From positions 90,984-126,145 of the forward strand of contig NW_014577800.1 of assembly GCF_000485595.1 (NCBI RefSeq): 35,162 bases of DNA. Reading direction: 5' to 3'. Positions 1 through 10,700 of the stretch are shown piece by piece (the first letter of the stretch is position 1; each line of letters opens with the position of its first letter). Both the position numbers and the translations under genes were made by a program. Origin of the DNA: Priapulus caudatus (taxonomy: Eukaryota > Priapulida > Priapulimorpha > Priapulimorphida > Priapulidae). Under the pieces are notes generated by a model. That model was not told the DNA's origin. It saw only the letters and a list, made by a program, of their open reading frames with translations, and ran no database searches.

Positions 1-103
1 GAGAGGCGGAGAGAGAGAGAAGAGGAGAGAGAGTAGAGAGAGAGAGAGAGCGAGCGAGAAGAGAGAGAGAGAGAGAAGAAAGAAGAGAGGGAGAGAGAGA
101 CGG

Positions 104-135
<32 letters not shown>

Positions 136-1190
136 CGAGATAGATATACAGACAGACAGATAGACAAACAAACAGACAGATAGACAGACAGAACAGACGA
201 TCGACGGACGGACGGACGGACGGACGGATGGACGGACGAACAGATAGATAGATAGATAAAATACGATAGATAGATAGATAGATAGATAGATAGAAGATAA
301 ATAATAGAATATAGAGTAGAGTAGATACGATAGGTAAATAGGATAGATAATCGATATATAGTATATAGATAGATAGATAGTAGATATATAGATAACATAA
401 GACACTAATTAAGTAGACAGAATATCAGGCTAGACAAATAGACAAATAGACAGATACGACAAGATAGATAGCTATAGGTAAATAAATAAATAATAAATAG
501 ATAGATAGACGATAGAAAGATAGATACTAGACAAATAGATAGAGTAGATAGATAGGTAGACGGCAAAGCAGGATAGATAGATAGATAACATAGATAGAAG
601 ATAGATAGATAGATAGATAAGAAAATAGATATAGATAATAGATAGATAGATAGATTAGAAGATACGGTAACGTATAGTAATAATAGTATATAGTATATAT
701 ATATATATATATATAATGATAGATAGATATAAGAATAGCATATAGACATAATTATACACAGATAGGGGCAGCTAGACAAATAGACATAATAGACAGATAG
801 ACAGATAGATAGATATACGGTAAATAAATAATAAATAAATCATAGATAGATAGATAGATAGATAGACAAATAGGATAGATAGATAAGATGATAGGTAGAT
901 AGATATAGAATAGACAGATTGAATAGGAAGATAGATAGATAAGATAGATAAGATAGATAGATAGGCTAGGTAGATATAGATAGATAGATAGACTAGATTA
1001 GATAGATAATAGATAATAGGATAGATAGATACGGTAAATAGATAGATAGATAGATAAGTAGATAGATAGATAGATAAACTAGCTAGATAGATAAGATAGA
1101 ATAGATAGAGGTAGATAGATAGACTAGATAGATAATAATAGATAGATAGAGTAGTAGATATACATATAGACATAATTATATGACAAATGG
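1..1190. repeat. GA, GACA and GATA simple-repeat block
   Basis: About 150 bases of interrupted GA repeat are followed by GACA/GGAC units (about 150-235) and then by roughly 950 bases of imperfect GATA. The open frames read through here on the - strand are low-complexity (Tyr/Leu/Ser/Ile) artefacts of the repeat. GATA/GACA mixtures resemble the Bkm-type satellite of vertebrates, but that is a composition match only. It lies in the PP2A intron upstream of the first visible exon. Confidence 0.95.
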
Positions 1191-1327
1191 GCACTTAGAC
1201 AAATGCTCCCGAACCCAACACTAACTGTACACAGACTCGGCTATCTTATATATACAAGAACCCCAAATACCGTCTATGGTGTGGTGGCGATTTTACGCAT
1301 TAATTACGTGGTACGGTAAAAAAACAC

Positions 1328-1403
1328 GCCCCCCGGACCCCCCACTAGTTCCCTTCCCCCCTCCCCCTTCCCCTCCCCTTTTCCCTCCCCCTCCCCTCCC
1401 CCC
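1328..1403. repeat. C-rich polypyrimidine tract (G-rich on the other strand)
   Basis: A nearly pure C/T stretch of about 75 bases with many runs of four to six C, 155-230 bases upstream of the first PP2A exon acceptor. The - strand is GGGGA-rich and has enough G runs for a G-quadruplex. Confidence 0.85.
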
Positions 1404-1558
1404 TGTTTCAATTTCATCCTGGGGAGAACCCTGCGGGGGATACATGTAGTTGGCGACAACTGCCCTTTCTAGTTGGTCTTGGATGAAGCATACCTGCAAA
1501 ATTCTTGGCAGCTGCTACATTTAAACTTGATGTCTGTATTATTGTTTTTTTTCCCTAG

Positions 1559-1727
1559 AATAAAAGCAGCCCATCGTACAGGAGAAGTGAATACAATGTC
1601 TACAGCACCTTCCAGAGCCACGAACCAGAATTTGACTACTTAAAAAGCTTAGAAATTGATGAGAAAATCAACAAAATAAAATGGTTGAAACGAAAGAACC
1701 CTGCTCACTTTCTATTGTCAACTAATG
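1559..1727 (+). CDS. PPP2R2: PP2A B55 exon A
   Basis: The acceptor is TTTTTTTCCCTAG just before 1559 and the donor is GTAAGT at 1728. It reads [18 protein letters not shown] and on to FLLSTN, then one base of the next codon. The start is phase 0, so the missing upstream exon ends at a codon boundary. Confidence 0.96.
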
Positions 1728-4700
1728 GTAAGTTGATTGCGTATACATCACTAAAGCCTAGCGCAGACTTGCGACTTTTGGTTGCTCGTCGCTGCAACCT
1801 GCAGCCGCACGCGATCGGTCGCACGCTTCACAGTGTGTGCACGCGCATGCAAGCAATTTCGGAGCGCTTGGGAGCGACGAGTTGCTGAAAATCAAACCAG
1901 TTTGATTTCTTGCAACTCGTTGCAAGCGACCAGAATCGCTACGAGTTACAGTTGCACGTTCCCGCAGACATGGCGATTTCACAGCAATTTCGACTGCGAT
2001 TCTAGAATCGCAGCCGAGTTGCATGAAAAAGTCACAAGTCTGCGCTAGGCTTAAAGTTTAGCAACTCTTCTTCTGATAACATCCATAATCGTAATGCTGT
2101 ACATAGCCTGTACATCACATCGTCTGCATCAGTCCATGCAGCTTTGCCGTGCTAAGGCTATGGCTACCTTCAGGTTGCCCTACTGCACTCTGCCTGCAAA
2201 CTGCAGCAATAAATAATTTCGTCATTCATATGCTTTTTTTTTTAATCACACGTCATATCCATTATTTAAGGACATGAGAAGGAAAACCACACTGATCATC
2301 AGGGTTCACAATTAATACAAGTCTAAAGTCAACCAAAATTACAGCTTGTATTACTGAAATGTAAAGATCTTCTTTTCTGATGCATTCCTCAATTTGCTTC
2401 TAAGATACTTGGGGCCAGTTTCACAAAGCGTTATTAACTTTAATTATGATTAAATCACTAATCATAATTAACCTCCTGTAATTATGATTAGTTAATCATA
2501 CTTAAAAATCTGTTTCACGAAGCGATTTAAGTACATATTTAACTAATCACACAATTAGCCGACTTAAACATGAATTACACTGTATTCAAAATGACGGACA
2601 AAGCCAAAAGTATCTGCAAATTCGGTACATGAAAAGGAATTAATTTGCAATTATAATGACTAGATTAGTACAGCTAATCTTAGAGAATTTAAATTACCTT
2701 GGGAAAAAATGAAGTAAAATTTCCAATTGTAAAATCTGCAGCGTACTTAATATACTAGTACTACCTACATGTATACTACTACTAGTACTAGCAACTAATT
2801 GTGATTAGTGGATTTAATCATGCTCCGGAGTAGAATTAAATATTGTGATTAACTTAATCATGATTAAAGTTAATTACGCTTCGTGAAACAGTCACTTCAA
2901 TTTAAGTACGTGAAGTTAATCATGATTAAGGACTTAATTACGCTTTGTGAAACCATGTGATAGAAACCATGTAAATATATATATTATCTAGAGTGTATAA
3001 AGAAGGAGAGCGTACAACGGTAAAATGCTGAAACCATGTTGCAGTGTTAGTCGAATTAATAAACTTTCTCCGTTTTATTTTCAGTAACCGTTATAATTCT
3101 TTGCAGTATTATTGATCAGCTGTCTTACCTTGATAATATAAAACAAACCGTTCGATGCCGCTACGCTGAGATAATGAGCGGTGAAAATCTGGTATTTTCG
3201 CCGAGAAACGACTCAAGATCAGTGTTTACTGCAACTGTCTCTCGTTTTGTGGACTGTATACATGTTGCTTCTGGTCGCCGCTGTGTAGCGCTGACTCGAT
3301 ACGTTATTACTACAGCGTTACTACATCCAGCGTAAGGGGCGGGTCATCACCATGGCGATAAATGACAAGACGTTTTTGTGGAGTAATGGCTGCGTCAATG
3401 ACTGGAAATGCGAGAAAAGATAGTAGAAGGAAAAGAAATTTTATTGTCAATGAATGACGGAAACACGCGAGGTTTCCCGAAGCTATCGCCAGAACGAGAG
3501 ACAGTTGCAGTAAACACTGATCTCGAGTCGGTTTTCGGCGAAAATACCAGATTTTCACCGCTCATTATCTCAGCGTAGAGGCATCGTAGGGACAAGCAGT
3601 TTGTTTTATATTAGCAGGGTAGGACAGCTGATCAATAATACCACAAAGAATCGTCAAAATAAAACGGGCAAAGTTTATTAATTCGACTAATACTGCGGCA
3701 TGGTTTCAGCATTTCACCGTTGTACGCTCTCCTTCTTTATACGCTCTTGATATTATTGTTACATGTTCTGTGAGAAAAAATCATAAGTTTAGTCAGACAA
3801 CTTCAGTAACTGGGCCAGTTGGGCAACAGACTCCTTAAAATTGTTTTACTTTATTACAAACAATTACGAGTTGGATACACTGCTACATATTTTTGAAGTA
3901 TCAGTGAACAATCTTCACGGTTGAGTAACAATGAACCCAGATAGACCTATCAGTGAACAGCGTGGGGATGTGAACGAATCGATCTGAACGTAGTGTCCTG
4001 ATTTCAGATAAGACAATAAAGCTATGGAAGGTGTCCGAACGTGACAAAATGATCGAGGGCTATAACACGAAGGCCGACAACGGGATCATGCGACCGCCGG
4101 CCAGCGTGACCGCGCTGCGCGTTCCCCTCGTGAAGCCCATGGAGCTGATGGTGGAGGCTAGTCCACGGCGCGTGTTCGCGAACGCTCACACATATCACAT
4201 CAACTCTATCTCGGTGAACAGCGACCAGGAGACGTACATGTCGGCCGATGACCTCAGGATCAATCTGTGGAATCTAGAGATAACGGACCAGAGTTTTAGT
4301 ATCCTTCTGTATCTGCTGTGCGTGTCTGCATGCGTGCGTGTGTGTCTCCGTGCTAAATGGTAGGATAAATAATTGTTATGGTTTGGAATAGTTTATGTGT
4401 GGAGGGTGCTTGCATAATGGAATAGCTGAGAATGAAGGGTGTGAACCCATTTGTGTGTGTGTACATGTGTGTATGTCTGTGTATGCGATGTGTGTTAGAA
4501 TAGGAATAGAAATGTGATTCTAAATGTAGTAACCAGGTTATTGTTATCAATCGGAGTACAAAAAGTCGTGCATTTCCTTCACCGGCATTGTGCAGATATT
4601 GTCGATATAAAGCCACAGAACATGGAAGAGCTAACAGAAGTGATAACGGCAGCAGAATTCCACCCCATCGACTGTAATTTATTTGTATATAGCTCTAGCA

Positions 4701-7700
4701 AAGGAACGATTAGGTTATGTGACATGCGCTCATCGGCTCTCTGTGATAAGCACGCCAAATGTGAGTACTTGCGTGACGACATTACATCATGTTTAAAGAA
4801 ATTCCCCTGTTGAATATAAGTGTTTTGTGGGTTGAACTGCTGTGTAACAGATTGCAATGGCAGTCAACGTAAAAGCATCGATGCCTGATTGACTTTTATT
4901 GGCACAGTATTATCTATCGTAGGGTGCTAACAGCTTTCTTTATACAGAGAAAGTTGCAACGTGCGCGTGGTCTCGTGAAATATGTAGTTTATTGGTGTTG
5001 AGTCTCTGCGAGTGACGGTCCGCATGGCTCCTGGGAAACCTATAAAGTTCTGAAATTTTAATGTGAAATTTTCTAGTTCTGGAAACTCATGGAAATTGAC
5101 CTCATGTTTATTGTGTCCACATTTTACCCACAATGCAGCAAAATGAAACGGAAGATAAAGGTTATTGGAAAAAATTTCAGGAGCGTTGCAAATGCATCAA
5201 TACATTTGGCTTAATTTTATCCTGAACAAGAAAGAATCTTGAGAAATCTTGAGTCCTGGAAAGTCTGTTTACTATGAGTCTTACAAAAGTCATGTAAAGG
5301 TCTGCAAAAATTTGTTTGGTGTAAAAACGTTACAGTAGGGATTGCCTGATCAAACTTATCTGTGTATTGCATTTGCAGTGTTTCCACAAAAAGGCCTGAA
5401 AAGGCCTGAAAAAAATTCTTTTTGATGTAATAACGTAGGTATTGTCTCATCTGCTTATTGCGTTTTCAGTGTTTGAGGAACCGGAGGATCCGACCAATCG
5501 TAGCTTCTTTTCGGAGATCATCAGCAGCATATCTGACGTGAAGTTTAGCCACAGCGGTCGCTACATGATCACGCGAGACTACCTCTCCGTCAAGGTGTGG
5601 GATCTTAACATGGACACAAAGCCGGTGGAGTCTTATCAGGTGTGTGGCGTGTGATCGCTCAGTGGAAAGCGGCAGCAGGGTGCGAATTTAATGCGAGTCC
5701 GGAAGCAATTACTCCCTGATTTACTGTCGGACTCCCTGATTTGATATATATGCAGGTACGGGTCAGAATGTGTAATTCCTTGTATGCGAAAAATGCGTGG
5801 AGGAAAACCGAGACTCAAGCAACACAGCTCGAGGGAGTTGAGAAACCGAGGCTCAGAACTGTGGATGTTCGTGTAGTAATGTGGATGTGTAAGTCAAATG
5901 ATGGTATTCCCTAGGAGTGTGTTGAATCATGCTTAAATGATGGCTTTGTTTTTTTTACTTTCAGGTGCATGAATACCTTCGAAGTAAATTGTGTTCGTTA
6001 TACGAGAATGACTGCATTTTCGATAAGTTTGAAACCTGCTGGAATGGGGCAGATGGGTAAGCTTACTAAACGTGTGTACTGACAGTTAACTATTTTAAGC
6101 AGTCAACACATTGATGGATGGTATAGCCATATTCCTTAAAGCCTCACAATGCGCATCCAAACGCTAAAACTTCTCCAGTACTAGACTAGCAACTACTTTG
6201 TGGCATGCATAATCACACTACCTTATGACAAAATAAACTCTAGTTCCTCCCATTTGACTGCGCGTTCCCAACAAGAAAGAGGTGCGAAATCAGGTAATCA
6301 GGCGCCAACGCTAAATTGTTTCAAACAACATAGCATCGACTTGGTTTGGTGACGTCACATGTTGCTACAGGGTGTTGAGCAAGGAATTGTTTGTCCCGGG
6401 TAAACTGTTTGCATAGTGGCGACAGTGCATAAGATAGTTGTAGTATTGTGAACTGTAACATCTGTATATGTAACATCAAAGACTATTAAGAAAGTATTTA
6501 TAGGCAGCGTAATAAACGTGAAAATAACGTATTGATTTTAGGCTTGATATCGCTAACAGCGCGAACATTGCGCTAGCAGCGTGCAAGCGAAAAACGCACA
6601 CGGGCCGTAGAAATCTTTGCTACACCCGCTGGACGGTTGCCTTGCAGAGCAACGCAAACGTGTCAACAACATCGGAGAATTTGAACAACAGTGGAGATAT
6701 TTTCAAATACCTTTTATAAGACAACGCGCAGTGAAATGGGAGGCACTAGAGTTTATTTTGTCATAAGGTAGTGTGATTATTCATGCCACGAAGTATTTGC
6801 TAGTCTAGTACTGTAGAAATTAGCGTTTGGATGCGCATTGTGAGGCTTTAACTAGCCTTTGTGCTAGGGACATCACCATGCAGTTGTTAATTTTTTTCAC
6901 TGATGATGCAGTATGGCAATTTAAACTGGTATTGACTTGCAACGTTCGGTGGTGTCATTGTGAAGTGGCCAGGTACATATCATCTTGTAACCATAGCAAC
7001 CAACATCTGTTACATGCATAATTGTTTATACATGGAAGTAACAGCATGCATTGGATAATGCTGATCAGAGTATATTTGGTTCCTCTTGCAGCCAAATAAT
7101 GACAGGATCCTACAACAATTTCTTCCGTATCTTTGACCGAAACACGAAACGGGACATAACGCTAGAAGCTTCTAGAGAAAATGCCAAGCCGAAGGCTGTG
7201 CTTAAGCCAAGAAAGGTAATGTAGTAATAGCATTTGTGCTGAGGATTGATTCTAAATTTAGTTGTCTTGAATTGAACTTTACGTAAATGTATAAATGTTC
7301 CTCTAGTTGGATTCGTTACAACCAGGACTTGTTGACGACAGTTTACTGCAACTCTAATATGAGTTCAGCATTTTGTTTGGTTGTTTTGTTCAACTACAAG
7401 TTGACGCTTGTATGATTAAGAACGTCTTTACTCTAAATTGAATTGGAATCTATTTTTTGGACTGATAGTGTGTGTTTATTTAGCATTTATATGTATCCAT
7501 GTGTATGGGTGTAGGTGTATGCGTGTGCGTAACTGCGTGTGTGTTTGCGTGCGTGTGTCCTGATGTTCGTACATGCATGTGTGCATGTGTCAAGGTGTGC
7601 CAAAAACAGATAGTCACACATGTTGTTCTTACAGGTGTGCACTGGTGGAAAGCGCAAAAAGGACGAGATCAGTGTTGACTGCTTAGACTTCAACAAAAAG

Positions 7701-7787
7701 ATCTTGCACACAGCGTGGCACCCTACGGAGAACATCATTGCTGTCGCTGCCACCAATAACCTATACCTGTTCCAGGACAAAGTATAG
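1559..7787 (+). CDS. PPP2R2: Serine/threonine phosphatase PP2A regulatory subunit B, B55 family (5' partial, seven exons)
   Basis: This is the substrate-selecting B55 subunit of the PP2A heterotrimer, a seven-bladed WD40 propeller acting in the cytoplasm and nucleus. Seven exons (1559-1727, 4008-4298, 4596-4760, 5470-5639, 5965-6056, 7092-7215, 7635-7787) join in frame with GT-AG introns to give 387 residues ending QDKV-stop. Diagnostic family segments are read directly: [89 protein letters not shown]-type [13 protein letters not shown] and [12 protein letters not shown]. Compared from memory with the 447-residue human protein, only about the first 60 residues are missing, upstream of the window. 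No frameshift or premature stop was seen, so the gene looks functional. The paralogue (alpha, beta, gamma, delta) cannot be assigned; invertebrates usually have one (Drosophila twins). Confidence 0.97.
1755..2051. mobile_element. MITE-like element with TAA flanks (PIF/Harbinger-type duplication)
   Basis: The ends are inverted copies: AGCCTAGCGCAGACTTG at 1755 and its reverse complement ending at 2051, with similarity continuing about 10 bases inward. Both sides are flanked by TAA (1752-1754 and 2052-2054), the size of a PIF/Harbinger target duplication. It is 297 bp, non-coding, GC-richer than the surrounding intron, and contains smaller palindromes such as GATTCTAGAATC. Superfamily assignment is tentative. 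Confidence 0.6.
2418..2953. mobile_element. Inverted-repeat element with nested GTTTCAC termini
   Basis: The left end GTTTCACAAAGCG (2418-2430) is matched by its exact inverse at 2941-2953. A second, inner pair reads GTTTCACGAAGCG at 2512-2524 and its inverse at 2877-2889. The arms and interior are full of TAATCATGATTA-type self-complementary motifs. It has no coding capacity. GTTTCACAAAGC-type termini are familiar to me from small repeats in several marine invertebrate genomes. Confidence 0.7.
2968..3765. mobile_element. Long-arm foldback element, about 280 bp inverted arms
   Basis: The left arm (about 2968-3250) and right arm (about 3490-3765) are inverted copies with scattered mismatches and small indels, around a unique centre of about 240 bases. 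Shared landmarks are TATAAAGAAGGAGAGCGTAC near 2996, TTATTGATCAGCTGTC near 3109 and AGTGTTTACTGCAACTGTCT near 3221, each with an inverse in the right arm. Both outer ends begin CATGTAA. No transposase frame is present. It abuts the preceding element. Confidence 0.75.
4008..4298 (+). CDS. PPP2R2: PP2A B55 exon B
   Basis: The acceptor TGATTTCAG precedes 4008 and the donor is GTATCC at 4299. It encodes [20 protein letters not shown] through [15 protein letters not shown]. It starts in phase 1 and ends with the first base of the Asn codon in SFNIVDIKP. Confidence 0.97.
4596..4760 (+). CDS. PPP2R2: PP2A B55 exon C
   Basis: The acceptor is TTGTGCAG and the donor GTGAGT at 4761. It encodes [20 protein letters not shown] through LCDKHAK and is 165 nt long. 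The split Leu codon is completed by exon D. Confidence 0.97.
5470..5639 (+). CDS. PPP2R2: PP2A B55 exon D
   Basis: The acceptor is GCGTTTTCAG and the donor GTGTGT at 5640. It encodes [16 protein letters not shown] through [15 protein letters not shown] and ends in phase 0. The WDLN segment is a propeller blade end. Confidence 0.97.
5965..6056 (+). CDS. PPP2R2: PP2A B55 exon E
   Basis: The acceptor is TTTTTACTTTCAG and the donor GTAAGC at 6057. It encodes [20 protein letters not shown] and on to TCWNGAD, leaving two bases (GG) of a Gly codon. It is 92 nt long. Confidence 0.97.
6136..6851. mobile_element. TTAA-flanked inverted-repeat element in a PP2A intron
   Basis: Two inverted arms of about 125 bases (6140-6266 and 6723-6847) read AGCCTCACAATGCGCATCC from the outside and are about 90 percent identical by eye. 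Both are bounded by TTAA (6136-6139, 6848-6851), the target of piggyBac-type transposases. The termini do not begin with the CCC typical of piggyBac, so the family is uncertain. The centre (about 450 bp) shows no coding frame. Confidence 0.75.
7092..7215 (+). CDS. PPP2R2: PP2A B55 exon F
   Basis: The acceptor is TTCCTCTTGCAG and the donor GTAATG at 7216. It encodes [20 protein letters not shown] and on to KAVLKPRK, ending in phase 0. Confidence 0.97.
7635..7787 (+). CDS. PPP2R2: PP2A B55 terminal exon G
   Basis: The acceptor is TTGTTCTTACAG. It encodes [19 protein letters not shown] through [10 protein letters not shown] and stops at TAG 7785-7787. Human B55 proteins end KVN, so this one is a residue shorter. 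Confidence 0.97.
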   Translation: MCTGGKRKKDEISVDCLDFNKKILHTAWHPTENIIAVAATNNLYLFQDKV

Positions 7788-10700
7788 CACCTCGTGCCAC
7801 AAGGTAGCGTCACAGGTCGAGTACTCTCGAGCTTTGTCACGTCTACGGAGCGTGCAGGCGTTTGGTGTTAGACCGTGTGGACCCATCGCGTCACGTTCAG
7901 ACCGGAGCGCTATGCCTGATGTCAACCTACGTGTGGTGACGATGTCGGAGCAGCTGCATTGCCGCCCCCATGATTGGTGGCTGCGGCATGTGTTAGGGGT
8001 GTCAACCTCCCAGTGGTTGTCAGCGCCCCATTAATTCTAACATCAGAAAACCATGTGCCGCGTGTTCGGGACCAGGCATTCTGCAATGCATTTACGACAG
8101 GAGCGTTGGCGTCCTGTGTGACCCAAGTGCAATCTCGTGGCGGCATACTTCATGCTTTCCGTTTCACGGTCAAGCAAAGCGCTTGCAGTCACCAGGCTGA
8201 TAGTGGTGCTTCGTCCGATGTCACTAAGGCCGCATTGAGCGCACAGGAACCTACTCCCCCCCGTTGAGATTTGCGCCTTGTGATTTCGTCGACTGTTCAA
8301 CGCAGGCTGCAAGGCGCCGGATATGACGTCTTTCGATATTGCCTAAGAGAGAGAGAACAAGGAAGCGAGTCGGGCGTTATATGTCCGCGGTTGTTTCTTG
8401 TAGGTTATACTCTTCCTGCACGAGACAGGAACAGATTGATATGCTTCAGGACACATGTTGCACATCCCCAGCTTCCATGCAGTAGTTGGACGATTTAGCA
8501 CTTACAATGCGGAGTAGCTGGTACAGGTTTCCCTCATGAGAAACACCTGAAATTGTTTGCTGCAGATCTGCCACAGTGAGTGCTTTGTTGTTAGCCTTCT
8601 GGGCAGCTTCCAAATGAAATCCATATGCAGATTTATTATTTGTACTGCAGTGATACAGTCATTGTTACTTTGAATGTAAGATTGAGTAAAAAAAAAAGCT
8701 ACACCGAAAGATGTATACATGTGCTGCTATATGCCAACTAGCACCGTACATGTTATCTGGCTACCAGCAGCGAGCTGTTGGCATTTCGTACACATTCCAT
8801 CGTAATGTCTACCTGCGCACATACGGATGCGGTACCGGTGCGGTCACCCCCTAGCTTCACCGATCGGTTGCCCCGTAGGTAGTTCTGAGTAGTTTGCGAC
8901 GGTTTGTCGCGGAAGCGTGATCACGGGTCGAAGTTAAATGTGCGTGTCGTCGTCGTCGGCGTCGGCAGCAGCAGTCTACTCCGTGTGCTGGCAGTTTACA
9001 CACGGGGCGTGGTGCGAGCTCGCATGTCTCTGCTGCTATTCACTCGTGTTTCATTTGTGCAGTCGTGAATTGTGCAGTCATGGTAAAATTATGAAGTACT
9101 TGGCATCGGTGGTGTGTAATATGATGGTGATTGTGTGTTTGTGGCTTACTGCGATAATACATGTACTTGTGCGTTGTATGTGCCAAATGTTTAACCCGTA
9201 GGTGTCGTCTTCTAATTTTGTGTTTACGAAAGCAAATATCTCAAAATCTGAACAGTGTATATGTAACGAGAGTACACAATAGAGGTTTCCCCTTATTTTC
9301 ACGTAAGTCTTTATTGTGTACTCTTGTTATGTATCGTCAACACCTGACCAGCTGCCGTGTGTGTATATGATCTAATACTTAAGCTGAATGTTGTATCCCA
9401 CCTACCTGATAAACGTCATAAGTTGTAGCTGTTGCATGATGTCCATTGACATACTTTGCTTGCATCCCCATACTTTGCTATCATCTCAAGGTATGACCTA
9501 CGCACGTGTGCTATTACATCGTATACCAGCAGCTGTTTGTGTAAGTGCGAAGATTCGTTTTCGATGTCTAGTGTGCCTTTTCCTGTTGTCTGTAGACTGA
9601 TATGCTACCTTCGTTGTTACATATACCCAGTATGTCCAGGTATACTCGGAGTAGCGGCATGGTTCCACGTGGTGGCATATGGATGCAAAGTGCCACATCA
9701 AGTGTATAGGGTGATGACAACCTATAGCTGTTGGCTGCAGTGGATGTAAGACAGCATGCTCATTTGTACTTATCACTTCAAATTCTTATTGAAGCGATGC
9801 TAACTTCGTTTCATCGTTGGGCAACCTACCACTTGTGACACAGAGCTGTAATTGAATTTTGCTGCTCAGTGGCCATAAGGCTATATCTTCATCTTTCAAA
9901 TGCTTCATGGCCCGTTGGATTTATTTAAGTTTTCGGCGAATTATGTTGCAGTTTCTAGTTCTAATTTACATGCAACTGTGTAACATCAACACAAATAGCA
10001 CAGCTGGTAGCGTCAGATGGCTTAAGTATTAGCATGCCAAAAGCTGCACAGCCCTGGCTGAGCTAAGAGTAACATCTGTATGTCGGTCTTGAATAGGTGG
10101 TGGACGCCCACGGGATTTCGTCTGGGTCAGGTGCGGGTATAGGTGGATGGAACCAAGCTGGAAGCTACTCGTTGAAACTGAGGTGGGAAAAGATGTACTA
10201 CAGCTGGAGCCGGTTGCAATCGATCGTCTGTGAATGTGTTGGTTCCGAGGCAATGCTTGTAAGGGCTGATTAAGTGAATGTCTACGGGTGTCACTGTGCG
10301 GGTTCGTGTGGAATGAATTCCAAAATAAGCCGATGTGTGTTGCGTGTGCGGTCAAATGAGATTGCCTACGAATGTATGGGGTTGAAAGAAGCGGCGGTAC
10401 GCCTGTAGGTGGCGTGCGCATAGTATTTCCTAAGCTGCATGACGGAGTGTTGGGGAAGAGCAGTGCGTTTTCTTCCAGCGTGTTGCAGCATATGCATTCC
10501 TTACGGTGCGTTGCGCTGTTGACATTTTTGAGTTGTCGTATCGTATGTTGGTGGTAATCGTGTGTGCGTGCGTGCGTTCGTGCGCGTGAATGTGTTCGTA
10601 CGTGCGTGGCTGTCTGGCTGCCTGCGTGTATACAAAGTAAAATGGACGAGAGCGTTATTTTTCCCAGTGATTTATCTACCCAAAGAGAATAGAAAAAAAA

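Noticed and set aside
405-1194. Long Tyr/Leu/Ser/Ile-rich open frames on the - strand
   Set aside because: They are translations of GATA repeat; stop-free by composition only.
10029-10421. 130-codon - strand frame
   Set aside because: No family recognised; lies in the likely PP2A 3' UTR antisense.
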